A DNA stretch of 39,490 nucleotides, taken from an uncultured Cytophagales bacterium. GTDB taxonomy: Bacteria > Bacteroidota > Bacteroidia > Cytophagales > 172606-1. Shown here in pieces: positions 25,620 through 32,688 of this stretch. Where the stretch lies: NCBI GenBank assembly GCA_902805615.1, contig CADCTQ010000236.1, positions 1 through 39,490 on the forward strand, given 5' to 3'. Position 1 is the first letter of the stretch. Each line of letters starts with the position of its first letter. The translations under genes and the position numbers were made by a program. The notes under the pieces are model-generated. The model had not been told where the DNA came from and searched no databases. It saw only the letters and a list, made by a program, of their open reading frames with translations.

Positions 25620-25659
25620 AGTCGTAAGTCGTAAGTAGAGACGCGATTCATCGCGTCTT
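25620..25659. repeat. AGTCGTA heptamers plus 25-nt hairpin module
   Basis: AGTCGTA, AGTCGTA, AGTAGAG follow directly on the EcsC start codon (read on the minus strand, they form its leader). 25635-25659 is a hairpin identical over 25 nt to 15492-15516. The AGTCGTA family recurs at 32539-32687. Confidence 0.75.
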
Positions 25660-25799
25660 GCCCGCAACCGGCAAGTAAGTCGGCACAAAAGGGAAACCGG
25701 TGGGTTACCCCTTTGCCCGTGTCCCATGAATGGCGTGCGAAGCGGTAAGTAACCCAACCCGTTGCCAACGTTGGCGGGGACACCCCGTATACGCACGGA

Positions 25800-25827
25800 G
25801 TTGAGGATTAAGGTATTGGGGTATTTT
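25800..25827. repeat. Octamer array (TTAAGGTA family)
   Basis: TTGAGGAT, TAAGGTAT, TGGGGTAT follow each other 17 bp before the ATG of the small membrane protein. The sequence 25660-25799 is otherwise GC-rich with no gene seen. Confidence 0.6.
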
Positions 25828-25843
25828 CTAAATCTAAAAAATC

Positions 25844-26080
25844 ATGGAAGACGAAGGGATTATTTTCGGGTTTGGCCTATTCTGGCTGCTGGTCGGCGTG
25901 CTGGGATTGCTGGTGTACATTGGAAGCATTGTCTGGGCGTACCGCGATGCCGAACGGCGCGGCAAGCCGGGTTGGTTGGTAGCGTTGCTGGTAGCCCTGC
26001 TGTCGTGGCCACTGAGCCTGCTGATCTGGGTGGTGTTCCGGCCCGGCATCGTCTACGGCCGGTCTTCCCGGGTGAATTGA
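25844..26080 (+). CDS. Small membrane protein with two helices
   Basis: A 78-residue integral membrane protein. Helices at about 8-30 (FGLFWLLVGVLGLLVYIGSI) and 43-65 (WLVALLVALLSWPLSLLIWV) are joined by AYRDAERRGKPG. This Arg/Lys-rich hinge before a second helix is typical of the many short membrane proteins resembling the phospholipase-D N-terminal segment; none has a clear function. A strong bidirectional terminator follows 19 bp after its stop. Confidence 0.7.
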   Translation: MEDEGIIFGFGLFWLLVGVLGLLVYIGSIVWAYRDAERRGKPGWLVALLVALLSWPLSLLIWVVFRPGIVYGRSSRVN

Positions 26081-26098
26081 CGGGAAGTAAGACTTATA

Positions 26099-26136
26099 AA
26101 CAAAGAAGGCAGGCTATGGGGCCTGCCTTCTTTGTT
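26099..26136. terminator. Strong bidirectional intrinsic terminator
   Basis: A perfect 16-bp stem (AACAAAGAAGGCAGGC at 26099-26114, inverse at 26121-26136) with a 6-nt loop lies between two convergent genes. The stem ends in A-rich and T-rich halves that give U-tracts in either direction. Confidence 0.85.
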
Positions 26137-26203
26137 CTGTCCGCATTCGGGCGAAGTTCTTCCGGGCGACTTGGCTGAACAACCAACTGCCGGCCGTCAG
26201 CTT

Positions 26204-27274
26204 TTACTTCGGCAATTCGAGCAGGAAGCCGATGGTGAAGTTGGCATCCCAGTCGAACACGAACTGGTCGGTGCCCGTGGCGTCTTTGATGGCTTTGTAG
26301 ATGTTTACCCCGGCCTTCGATTTGGCGTTGTCGAGCTTGTACTGGTCGGGGGCGTTGAGCACGGTGTAGCGTTCTTTGTCCTTGCGCACGGCCTTTGCCA
26401 TTTCGAAGGGCACGCCGCCGATGATGAAGCAGGTTTTGCGGTGGTCGCTGGGGATCTGGTTGGCCTTTTCCTTTACCTCGTTGTAGACCTTCTGGTCGTC
26501 CACGTTCTCCTGGAAATACTTCGAGCCGTACGTCTCCACGGATTTGAGCTGGCCGTTTTCCTGCCAGGAAATCTTGGTGTTGCCCGAGCCGATGTCCACC
26601 ACGAATGCATTGTTTTCGAACTCCTTGGGCAGCACGGTTTTGAGGCCCAGCGTACCTTCCCGTTCGGGCGTTACCTGGTTCACCTGGTAATCCAGTTTCT
26701 GGAGGGCCCGCTTGATCTTCTGCGTATTTTCGGCCTTGGCCGCGCCGGAGCTGACCACGAAGTGAATGTCGCGTCCGCTCACGCCGTAGTCGAGCATGCC
26801 GCCGATGTACCGCTTGAGGCCGGCCAGCACGTCGTCGTCGCTGGCCATGTTTTCCAGCACGAGGCTGTTGCCGAACTCCGACTTTTCGAGTTTCCAGTTT
26901 TTCTGCGGATCAACCCGCACGATGAAAGAGTTGAAGCCGCTGGCGCCCAGTTCCACCACGCCTTTCAGCTTGCCGTTCTCGGGGGCCGGCGGGGTATAGT
27001 TGAAGGCTCCGCCCGCATTGTTGACGGGGGTGGCTTCGGAGCCCGAAGCGGCCGTGCCCGTCGAGGCATCGCCCGACCCGGCGGCCGTGCCCGACGCATC
27101 CGTGGCGCCGGTTCCCCCTTCGCCCGACGTGCCCGCCGGCGCGGTGTCGGTCCGGGCCGTCGGGGCGCCCTTGCCGAGAATGCCCTGGTTTTGCAGCACC
27201 CGGAACCCCGCGTACAGGGCCCCGAGGATCAGGACGACGATGGTTAATTTTCCTAGTGGCGTTAAGCGACTCAT
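26204..27274 (-). CDS. Membrane-anchored Ppx/GppA-like (ASKHA-fold) protein
   Basis: A 356-residue protein. One N-terminal transmembrane helix (about 8-27) is followed by a Ser/Thr/Gly/Ala-rich linker (36-95) and an actin-like ATPase fold. Phosphate-loop signatures are visible: VVELGASGFNSFIVRVD (106-122) and FVVDIGSGNTKISW (224-237), with FIIGGVPFEM as a possible adenosine motif. The block VTPEREGTLGLKTVLP before the second loop resembles the Ppx/GppA arrangement (exopolyphosphatase and pppGpp phosphohydrolase). Whether it hydrolyses polyphosphate is unproven; placing such a domain outside or at the membrane is unusual. Orientation in the membrane is not determined. Confidence 0.65.
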   Translation of the reverse strand: MSRLTPLGKLTIVVLILGALYAGFRVLQNQGILGKGAPTARTDTAPAGTSGEGGTGATDASGTAAGSGDASTGTAASGSEATPVNNAGGAFNYTPPAPENGKLKGVVELGASGFNSFIVRVDPQKNWKLEKSEFGNSLVLENMASDDDVLAGLKRYIGGMLDYGVSGRDIHFVVSSGAAKAENTQKIKRALQKLDYQVNQVTPEREGTLGLKTVLPKEFENNAFVVDIGSGNTKISWQENGQLKSVETYGSKYFQENVDDQKVYNEVKEKANQIPSDHRKTCFIIGGVPFEMAKAVRKDKERYTVLNAPDQYKLDNAKSKAGVNIYKAIKDATGTDQFVFDWDANFTIGFLLELPK

Positions 27275-27500
27275 AGTCTAAGGGTCTAAAGGTTTTGTTC
27301 AGAGATTGTTTGTACGAAAAATAAAGATTTTTGGTCCGGCACCCACGGGGGCCGTCGCAAAAGTGCGGCAATCCGGCCAGAAAAGCTATTGCGTTGCCCC
27401 TTAGTGGCCAAAAGCCGGCCCGGTAACCAGTGCCGGGCGAAAAAAGCCGTCCGTCCCGGGCCTCCAACTCCCTCCCCCGTTTTACGTATAACCACGTACT

Positions 27501-27896
27501 ATGAAACCAACCAAATGGCAGAAGATCGTCAGCCTGGTGATTCTGGCCGGCGTGCTGATGAAGCTGTTCGACGTTACGTACGGCAAAGAAGTGTTCACGG
27601 CGGGCTTCGGCGGCTACCTGCTTATGAAGCTCATTGCCCTCCTGGGACTCCGCATCCGCCTGTGGACGGCCCTGCACTACGTGCAGCTCACGCTGATCCT
27701 GCTGGCAATGACGGGCCTCACCTTCATGTACTTCGAGTACCCCTACAGCCGGGTCCTGTTTGCCCTGGCGCTGCTGTCGGAGGGCCTGGTGGCCCTGCGC
27801 ATCAAGGTCAACAGCATGTTCGGCAGCCAGAACGTGAGCAACATCCTGCGGCTGATCTCCCGCATGGTGCTTTCGCGGCAGTCGGGGGGGCGGTAG
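27501..27896 (+). CDS. Small integral membrane protein, function unknown
   Basis: A 131-residue protein with about three to four transmembrane helices (8-22, 38-55, 58-78, 83-100) and a basic C-terminal tail (SNILRLISRMVLSRQSGGR). I recognise no family. It starts at ATG 27501 right before the first helix; the 226-bp divergent gap to the Ppx/GppA-like gene shows no clear promoter. Codon use matches neighbouring genes. Confidence 0.7.
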   Translation: MKPTKWQKIVSLVILAGVLMKLFDVTYGKEVFTAGFGGYLLMKLIALLGLRIRLWTALHYVQLTLILLAMTGLTFMYFEYPYSRVLFALALLSEGLVALRIKVNSMFGSQNVSNILRLISRMVLSRQSGGR

Positions 27897-28083
27897 CGGG
27901 GCGCGGAGGAGAGGGTTCGTTAGCGGAAGTTTATCATTACGTTACCATTGGCCGACCCGTTGCCGGCGTATTGCCCCAATGCCTATCTTAACGGGGCCGG
28001 TTCGCAGTATTTGTCAGCAGTCAATCGTTGATCACGCGGTATCCGCCGTTGCGCCGGCACCCGTACCGCAAAACACCTTTCCG

Positions 28084-28344
28084 ATGCCAGCTCCTGCGCT
28101 ATCCCTCCCAGAGTTTGCCAGCCTGCCGGTTGATTTGCAGTCCAACTACCTGTGGGACAACGGGAGCTTCCTGATCAGTCACCACGACCACCGGTACTGC
28201 ATCAACCTGTACAGCCTGCACGGGTACTTTGTGGAAGTGTGGTACGACACGCTGCTCAACCACATCCACGCCATCACCGCCTTCACCACCTCGCGGCGCC
28301 TCGAATCCTACGTGAACAGCGTATCCATCACCAACCTGCTGTAG
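28084..28344 (+). CDS. Small orphan protein, paralogue of the one at 18203
   Basis: An 86-residue protein. ATG 28084 is chosen because homology with the 83-residue product at 18203-18454 begins just after it; the 35-codon upstream extension is not conserved. Aligned features are EFASLP, a Gly followed by (Y/F)L, a Cys then LY, YFVEVWYD, and LESYVNSVSITNLL at the C-terminus. Function is unknown and there is no signal peptide. The gene stands alone between unrelated genes, as does its paralogue, which suggests independent single-gene copies rather than an operon component. Confidence 0.75.
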   Translation: MPAPALSLPEFASLPVDLQSNYLWDNGSFLISHHDHRYCINLYSLHGYFVEVWYDTLLNHIHAITAFTTSRRLESYVNSVSITNLL

Positions 28345-28518
28345 CAACCCCCCCAAACAAAAAAAGCGTAACCGGGGGCTACGCCTTCTCTGGTGAGGGA
28401 AAGCAGGGTAACAAATAGCGTAAAGTAAGTGGTTTGTTAACTAATTTATCGTATGGTTTATAGCTCTGATGGTTGGTCAATCCTGCCGCAGGGTTTGTAA
28501 CCAGGAGCCGGAAAATTT

Positions 28519-29145
28519 TCAATTATTTTTTCCCACGTGCTGCGTGATGAACGCGGCCGGGTCGGTGAAGTACTCGTTGAGCTCGGTCCGCGTCATGGTA
28601 AGCCAACTGGCGCAGCCGTAGTCGTCGAACTTCTTGCGGACTTCCAGGTGCAGGTGGTCGAAGAGGCCGCCCAGCTTTTTGGCTTCTTCCCGGGTGTGGA
28701 GGCGGGCCAGTTTGGTGTCGGGGTCCACTTCCTGGCCGTTCTTGACGTACACCTCGCCCAGGTGCTTGTAGGAGGTAAACAGTGTTTTGCCGTCGGGCAG
28801 CCGGTGCCGGAGTACCACCGTGCGGTGCGGCTCGCCCAGGTGCACCGAACAGACCACGCCGCGGGCCATCGGGTACACGTACGCCGTACCCGCCTTCTGC
28901 TTCGGCTCCATGTCAATGGCCGTGTGGATGTGTCCCTGCAGGTAGCTCTGCCGGGGGGCGCCGAACGCGCTGACCAACTTGTACCCCTTCGGGTCGCGGC
29001 GGTTGGGGGCGGCCAGGGGCAGGTACCAGCCGTCCACCGGGGCGGCCGGCTGCACGTCCAGGTAGTACGGTTTCCAGGTGTCGCGGGCTTGCCCGATGTG
29101 GCCGCCCTGGCCAAAATGCAGGAGAAGGAGCAGGAAAGAAATCAT
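28519..29145 (-). CDS. M23 (LytM-type) metallopeptidase domain protein
   Basis: A 208-residue exported protein. A short N-terminal hydrophobic segment (MISFLLLLLHFGQG) probably serves as signal. The lysostaphin-like M23 zinc site is present: H74 and D78 in HIHTAIDM, and HLH (H164, H166) in FDHLHLEVR, with the strand YKHLGEVYVKNGQEVDPDTK characteristic of the fold. Such enzymes cut peptidoglycan cross-bridges or stems; all metal and catalytic residues I look for are present, so it may be active. It is smaller than most M23 proteins and lacks LysM or coiled-coil regions. Confidence 0.85.
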   Translation of the reverse strand: MISFLLLLLHFGQGGHIGQARDTWKPYYLDVQPAAPVDGWYLPLAAPNRRDPKGYKLVSAFGAPRQSYLQGHIHTAIDMEPKQKAGTAYVYPMARGVVCSVHLGEPHRTVVLRHRLPDGKTLFTSYKHLGEVYVKNGQEVDPDTKLARLHTREEAKKLGGLFDHLHLEVRKKFDDYGCASWLTMTRTELNEYFTDPAAFITQHVGKNN

Positions 29146-29296
29146 GGGAATTTGCAGGGGTTTTTCCGAAGTATACGAACCTGGTGCGAACGCTGCAACT
29201 TGACGTACAGTGCGTTGTTCCGTCGCCAGGGCACTATTCGGCGGCTTACCCCCTCCGCAAGGCCGCGTATGGTTTTAGATAAATATTAGAAAAAGC

Positions 29297-29327
29297 TTTG
29301 GATGTATGCGTATTACTACTACCTTTA
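29297..29327 (+). promoter_or_regulatory. Bacteroidota-type promoter of the cold-shock gene
   Basis: TTTG at 29297-29300 and TACCTTTA at 29320-29327 are separated by 19 nt and match the TTTG / TAnnTTTG consensus at all but the last position. Transcription would begin near 29334, about 26 nt before ATG 29360, in a markedly AT-rich segment. Confidence 0.5.
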
Positions 29328-29359
29328 ACTCATTCATTAATATTATATCACTAAAAGTA

Positions 29360-29551
29360 ATGCAATCAGGTATTGTAAAGTTCTTCAATGAGTCAAAGGG
29401 ATTTGGTTTCATTAAGGTAGAAGGTTCCGACAAGGACGTATTTGTACACGTTTCCGGCTTGATCGATGAGGTCAAGGAACGTGATCAGGTCACCTTCGAG
29501 GTGGAACAAGGCAGAAAAGGCCCCAACGCCGTTAACGTAAGACTTGCTTAA
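29360..29551 (+). CDS. Cold-shock domain protein (CspA family)
   Basis: A 63-residue OB-fold protein that binds single-stranded RNA and DNA and acts as an RNA chaperone. RNP1 is KGFGFIKV and RNP2 is DVFVHVS; the start MQSGIVKFFNESKGFGFI is typical. ATG 29360 is preferred to an upstream ATG at 29306, because family members begin exactly here. The gene is less GC-rich than its neighbours, as usual for this highly expressed family, and is followed by a clear terminator. Confidence 0.95.
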   Translation: MQSGIVKFFNESKGFGFIKVEGSDKDVFVHVSGLIDEVKERDQVTFEVEQGRKGPNAVNVRLA

Positions 29552-29581
29552 TATAGCTCATATATAGCAAAGATCTGCCCT

Positions 29582-29607
29582 AAGCCCCTTCTCAGGGGCT
29601 TTTTTGT
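29582..29607 (+). terminator. Intrinsic terminator of the cold-shock gene
   Basis: AAGCCCCT at 29582-29589, loop TCTC, AGGGGCTT at 29594-29601, then a T-run; 30 bp after the stop codon. Confidence 0.92.
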
Positions 29608-29639
29608 TGCCTGGTCCCGTACTTGTCCGTCAAGGTGGT

Positions 29640-29775
29640 TTCACGCAAAGGCGCAGAGAAGCGCAAAGACCGCAAAGAAAGTCTCTTGTCTTTCTCCACC
29701 CTTCTACCCCTGCCGAAGCCCCAGCATTGCGGCAACGACCATTCTTAATTCGTCATTGGTAATTCTTAATTCCTC
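29640..29775. repeat. CGCAAAG units and an ATTCTTA heptamer array
   Basis: Loose CGCAAAG units lie at about 29645-29682. Five exact 7-bp steps follow at 29741-29775: ATTCTTA, ATTCGTC, ATTGGTA, ATTCTTA, ATTCCTC. The array ends 40 bp before the hydrolase start. Confidence 0.7.
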
Positions 29776-29815
29776 CTCCCGCATCTCTTCCCCGCAGCAC
29801 GCCGTGTAAGCCCTC

Positions 29816-30697
29816 ATGGAACTTGTGTTGCAGCTTACCGAGAAATATTACCAGGTCAACGGCATCCGGATGCACGTGGTCGAGAGCGGTCCCGACGACG
29901 GGCCGGTGGTGATCTTCCTGCACGGCTTTCCCGAGTTCTGGTACGGCTGGCGCAGGCAGATCGGCTTTTTCGCCGACCAGGGCTACCGCGTGGTGGTACC
30001 CGACCAGCGGGGCTACAACCTGACGGCCAAGCCGGTCGCCATTGCCGCGTACCGGGTGCGCGAACTGATGCAGGACGTGGTCGAACTGATTGCCGCCCTG
30101 GGGGCCGGGAAAGTGTACCTGGCGGGCCACGACTGGGGGGCGGCCGTGGCTTGGGGCCTGGCGGCGTTTCACCCGCACCTGTTGCACAAGGTGGTGGTCA
30201 TCAACGTGCCGCACCCCACCGTGATGCGCGCAACCCTGCGTACGCAGCTTGACCAGTTGCGGCGCAGCTGGTACATCTTTTTCTTCCAACTGCCGTTGCT
30301 GCCGCAGTGGCTCATCAGCCTGGGCGGCTACTACATGATGCGCCGGTCGCTGCGCAAAACCTCGCGGCCGGGCACGTTTACCGACGAGGACCTGCGCCAC
30401 TACGTGAACGCCTGGAGCCGGCCGGGCAGCTTCCGGTCCATGCTCAACTGGTACCGGGCGGCCATCCGTTACCAGAACCCCGGCGCCGTAAGCCAGGGCA
30501 CCACGATTGACGTTCCGCTGCTCATCCTGTGGGGGGCGCAGGATGCCTTCCTGCGGGCCGACATGGCACCCAAAAGCCTCCAGCGGTGCCGGCAGGGCCA
30601 ACTTCGCGTGTTCCCCGACGCCACGCACTGGGTGCACCACGAACGCAGCGCCGAAGTCAACGACGCCATGCACCGCTTCTTCCGGGAAGGGAGTTGA
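29816..30697 (+). CDS. Alpha/beta hydrolase, epoxide-hydrolase-like
   Basis: A 293-residue soluble enzyme. The oxyanion motif is LHGFPEFWYGWR (35-46), the nucleophile D106 in AGHDWGA, the acid D242 in LWGAQDAF and the base H270 in DATHWVHHE. Candidate lid tyrosines Y152 (SWYIFFFQLP) and Y212 (LNWYRA) occupy the positions that activate the epoxide in soluble epoxide hydrolases. An Asp nucleophile is shared with haloalkane and fluoroacetate dehalogenases, but the lid tyrosines favour epoxide hydrolysis. The physiological substrate is unknown. The last residues and TGA stop lie inside a GGGAGTTG octamer array. Confidence 0.88.
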   Translation: MELVLQLTEKYYQVNGIRMHVVESGPDDGPVVIFLHGFPEFWYGWRRQIGFFADQGYRVVVPDQRGYNLTAKPVAIAAYRVRELMQDVVELIAALGAGKVYLAGHDWGAAVAWGLAAFHPHLLHKVVVINVPHPTVMRATLRTQLDQLRRSWYIFFFQLPLLPQWLISLGGYYMMRRSLRKTSRPGTFTDEDLRHYVNAWSRPGSFRSMLNWYRAAIRYQNPGAVSQGTTIDVPLLILWGAQDAFLRADMAPKSLQRCRQGQLRVFPDATHWVHHERSAEVNDAMHRFFREGS

Positions 30698-30720
30698 GGA
30701 GTTAGGGAGTTGGGGAGTTC
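30689..30720. repeat. Octamer array (GGGAGTTG family) overlapping a stop codon
   Basis: GGGAGTTG, AGGAGTTA, GGGAGTTG, GGGAGTTC run without a break. The TGA of the hydrolase gene (30695-30697) is formed by the first two units. Confidence 0.8.
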
Positions 30721-30841
30721 GGGCGTAAATGAATAGATTGATTATGCGCCACCCGTTTCCCGGGCGGAAGGGGCAAACGCCATTTGCCGGTTGTTACGGG
30801 ATACCCAGTACCGAAGCATCGAACACAAACCTGTCCGCGCC

Positions 30842-31060
30842 ATGAAAAAACCCTCGCGCCTGTTGTTTGCCTTGCTCATTGGGATTATCCTCTATTCAAA
30901 CAGCCGGGCCCATGATTCTACCGTGGGACTCCTGGACGTGGTGGCCGTGAACCTGCTCATGTGCTTCACCGCCGCGGCCCTCTACGGCTTGCAAAAACTG
31001 GTAGTTGCCATCCGTTCCGGCCACGCTAAACGTTGGAGCGAATCAATTAACAATAGATAA
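30842..31060 (+). CDS. Small membrane protein, function unknown
   Basis: A 72-residue protein. A hydrophobic segment near the start (SRLLFALLIGIILYSNSRA) may be a signal or first helix, followed by a second helix (LLDVVAVNLLMCFTAAALYG) and a basic tail. ATG 30842 is preferred because it directly precedes the hydrophobic part. No family is recognised. The last codons (INNR) and the TAA lie in a degenerate heptamer array (ACAATAG, ATAATGG, AAAATAG), and a terminator follows at once, which supports a real transcript. Confidence 0.55.
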   Translation: MKKPSRLLFALLIGIILYSNSRAHDSTVGLLDVVAVNLLMCFTAAALYGLQKLVVAIRSGHAKRWSESINNR

Positions 31061-31070
31061 TGGAAAATAG

Positions 31071-31107
31071 AAAAGCCGCCCTTTAGGAAGAGCGGCTTTT
31101 CTATTTT
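31071..31107 (+). terminator. Intrinsic terminator
   Basis: AAAAGCCGC at 31071-31079 pairs with GCGGCTTTT at 31092-31100, followed by CTATTTTTAA. It starts 11 bp after the stop of the small membrane protein. Confidence 0.85.
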
Positions 31108-31152
31108 TAATAGGCTTGTTCATGTCAGACAGGCAGAAGGTTAGCAGAAAAA

Positions 31153-31352
31153 AACCACCCCCGGCCCCTCCTTGAAAAAAGGAGGGGAACCATGACAATC
31201 GGCTGCGTGGCAAGGAGACGTACCCGATACGACACGTTACCCTGTCAGCGGGGCCGCCGGGTACGGCTCCCCTCCTTTTTTCAAGGAGGGGCCGGGGGTG
31301 GTTCCATCGAACATCGAACATCGAACATCAACATCAAGATCGAACACCGAAC
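31153..31352. repeat. 35-bp perfect inverted repeat plus CGAACAT heptamers
   Basis: 31153-31187 and 31269-31303 are exact reverse complements (35 of 35). Each arm is itself a hairpin (CCCCTCCTT / AAGGAGGGG). A third copy with one difference lies at 20400-20434, and similarity between 20400-20460 and the reverse complement of 31240-31303 continues beyond the arm. ATCGAAC-type heptamers at 31306-31350 then lead directly to the stop codon of the oxidoreductase gene at 31353. Confidence 0.88.
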
Positions 31353-32498
31353 CTACACTTCCACCCAGCCCTGCTTGCGGTTCGATTCGAGAATCCGTTC
31401 GCAGATGAGCAGTTCGCGGTAGCCGTCGGCGAAGGTCGGGTACGTCGGCTTCTCGGGTTGCTTGCCCGCCGCAACGGCCGCGTACACTTCCTTGAACATC
31501 TGCTTGGACGTGTCGGGGAAACCCTCGTTGTGGCCGCCGGGGAACGAAATCACCGAACGGGCCTCGGCGTGCACCAGGGCCGGGTCGCGCATCAGGTTTT
31601 CGTTGTAACCGTCGCGGTTGCCGATCCACATCTCGTTGGGCGCCTCCGAATTCCAGGCAAAGGTTTTCTTCGAACCGGCAATTTCCAGCTTCATCTGGTT
31701 CTTGCGGCCCGCCGACACCTGCGACACCGTGATCACCCCGCGGTTGCCGTTGCTGAAGCGCAGCAGCACGTTGGCGTGGTCTTCGGTGTTGATCGGCACG
31801 TCGGCGTAGTCTTCCGGCTGGAGCATTTTACCCGAGTACGTTTCCACCGGCTTGAGCGGCTTCTTGCGGGTTTTGTGGATGGTGTTGAAGTCGGCCATCA
31901 CCGCCGTGGTTTTGAGGCCGGTAATGTATTCGAGAATGTCCATCAGGTGCGAGCCGATGTCAGCAATGGCCCGGGAGTCGCCGGACTTGTCGGGTTCGAG
32001 GCGCCAGTTGTAGTCGGTTTCGTAGAACAGCCAGTCCTGGAGGTACGAGCCGATCACCGAGTACACCTCGCCGAGTTCGCCCTTTTCGCGCATGACTTTC
32101 ATCTGCCGGGCCAGCGGGTAGTAGCGGAGGTTGAAGTGCACGGCGTTCACCAGCCCGGTGCGGGCGGCCAGGGCCACCAGTTCTTCGGCCTCCTTGAGGT
32201 CCTTGGCCAGCGGTTTTTCGCACACCACGTGCCGGCCGGCCTCCAGGGCCGCCTTGGCCTGGGAGTAGTGCAGGAAATTGGGCGTGCAGATGTGAATGCA
32301 GGAGAGGTCTTCCTGGCGCAGCAGGTCTTCGAACACGTAAGACCGTTCGATGCCCAGCTGGTCGGCTTTCTGGCGGGCCAGGTCATTGTTCACCTCGCAG
32401 AGAGCGGCTACTTCCACGTTGGGAAGCCGGCGGAGGGCTTCAATGTGCGCCGGCCCGATAAAGCCCGTACCTACCACACCAACTTTGATTTTGTTCAT
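31353..32498 (-). CDS. Gfo/Idh/MocA family NAD(P)-dependent oxidoreductase (first of two)
   Basis: A 381-residue cytoplasmic dehydrogenase. The Rossmann motif is GTGFIG (10-15). The family's EKP motif is at 94-96 (CEKPL, K95), and the catalytic D180/H184 pair sits in ADIGSHLMDIL. Members oxidise or reduce hydroxyl groups of sugars and inositols using NAD(P). The substrate cannot be assigned. It lies 190 bp downstream of a second family member on the same strand, and the two probably serve one sugar or polyol pathway, though the repeat-filled gap may separate their expression. Start ATG 32498 gives the normal N-terminus. Confidence 0.92.
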   Translation of the reverse strand: MNKIKVGVVGTGFIGPAHIEALRRLPNVEVAALCEVNNDLARQKADQLGIERSYVFEDLLRQEDLSCIHICTPNFLHYSQAKAALEAGRHVVCEKPLAKDLKEAEELVALAARTGLVNAVHFNLRYYPLARQMKVMREKGELGEVYSVIGSYLQDWLFYETDYNWRLEPDKSGDSRAIADIGSHLMDILEYITGLKTTAVMADFNTIHKTRKKPLKPVETYSGKMLQPEDYADVPINTEDHANVLLRFSNGNRGVITVSQVSAGRKNQMKLEIAGSKKTFAWNSEAPNEMWIGNRDGYNENLMRDPALVHAEARSVISFPGGHNEGFPDTSKQMFKEVYAAVAAGKQPEKPTYPTFADGYRELLICERILESNRKQGWVEV

Positions 32499-32511
32499 TT
32501 CGGTCGTTTAT

Positions 32512-32688
32512 AAAGGGTTAAGGGATAAGGAGGAAAATAGTCGTAAGTCGCCAGTCGTAAGTGGATCGGGCAGGGACGTTTGCCGATCAGGACCTGCAAG
32601 CGCCAGATCGAAAAAGAGTCGAAAGTGTACACGATTCCTTCCCGATCCCACTTACGACTTACGACTTACGACTGGCGACTTACGACTG
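32512..32688. repeat. Inverted AGTCGTA heptamer array with unequal arms
   Basis: 32539-32570 (AGTCGTAAGTCGCCAGTCG and on to ATCGGG) is the inverse of 32641-32687, except that the right arm has two additional heptamers and one extra base. The right arm ends one base before the stop codon of the upstream oxidoreductase (32689). A short octamer run (GGGTTAAGGGATAAGG) lies at 32513-32530 before the next start. Confidence 0.85.

Noticed and set aside
28361-28392. A possible terminator after the small orphan gene at 28084
   Set aside because: The stem is only 5 bp (GCGTA/TACGC) and no good U-run follows on the plus strand.
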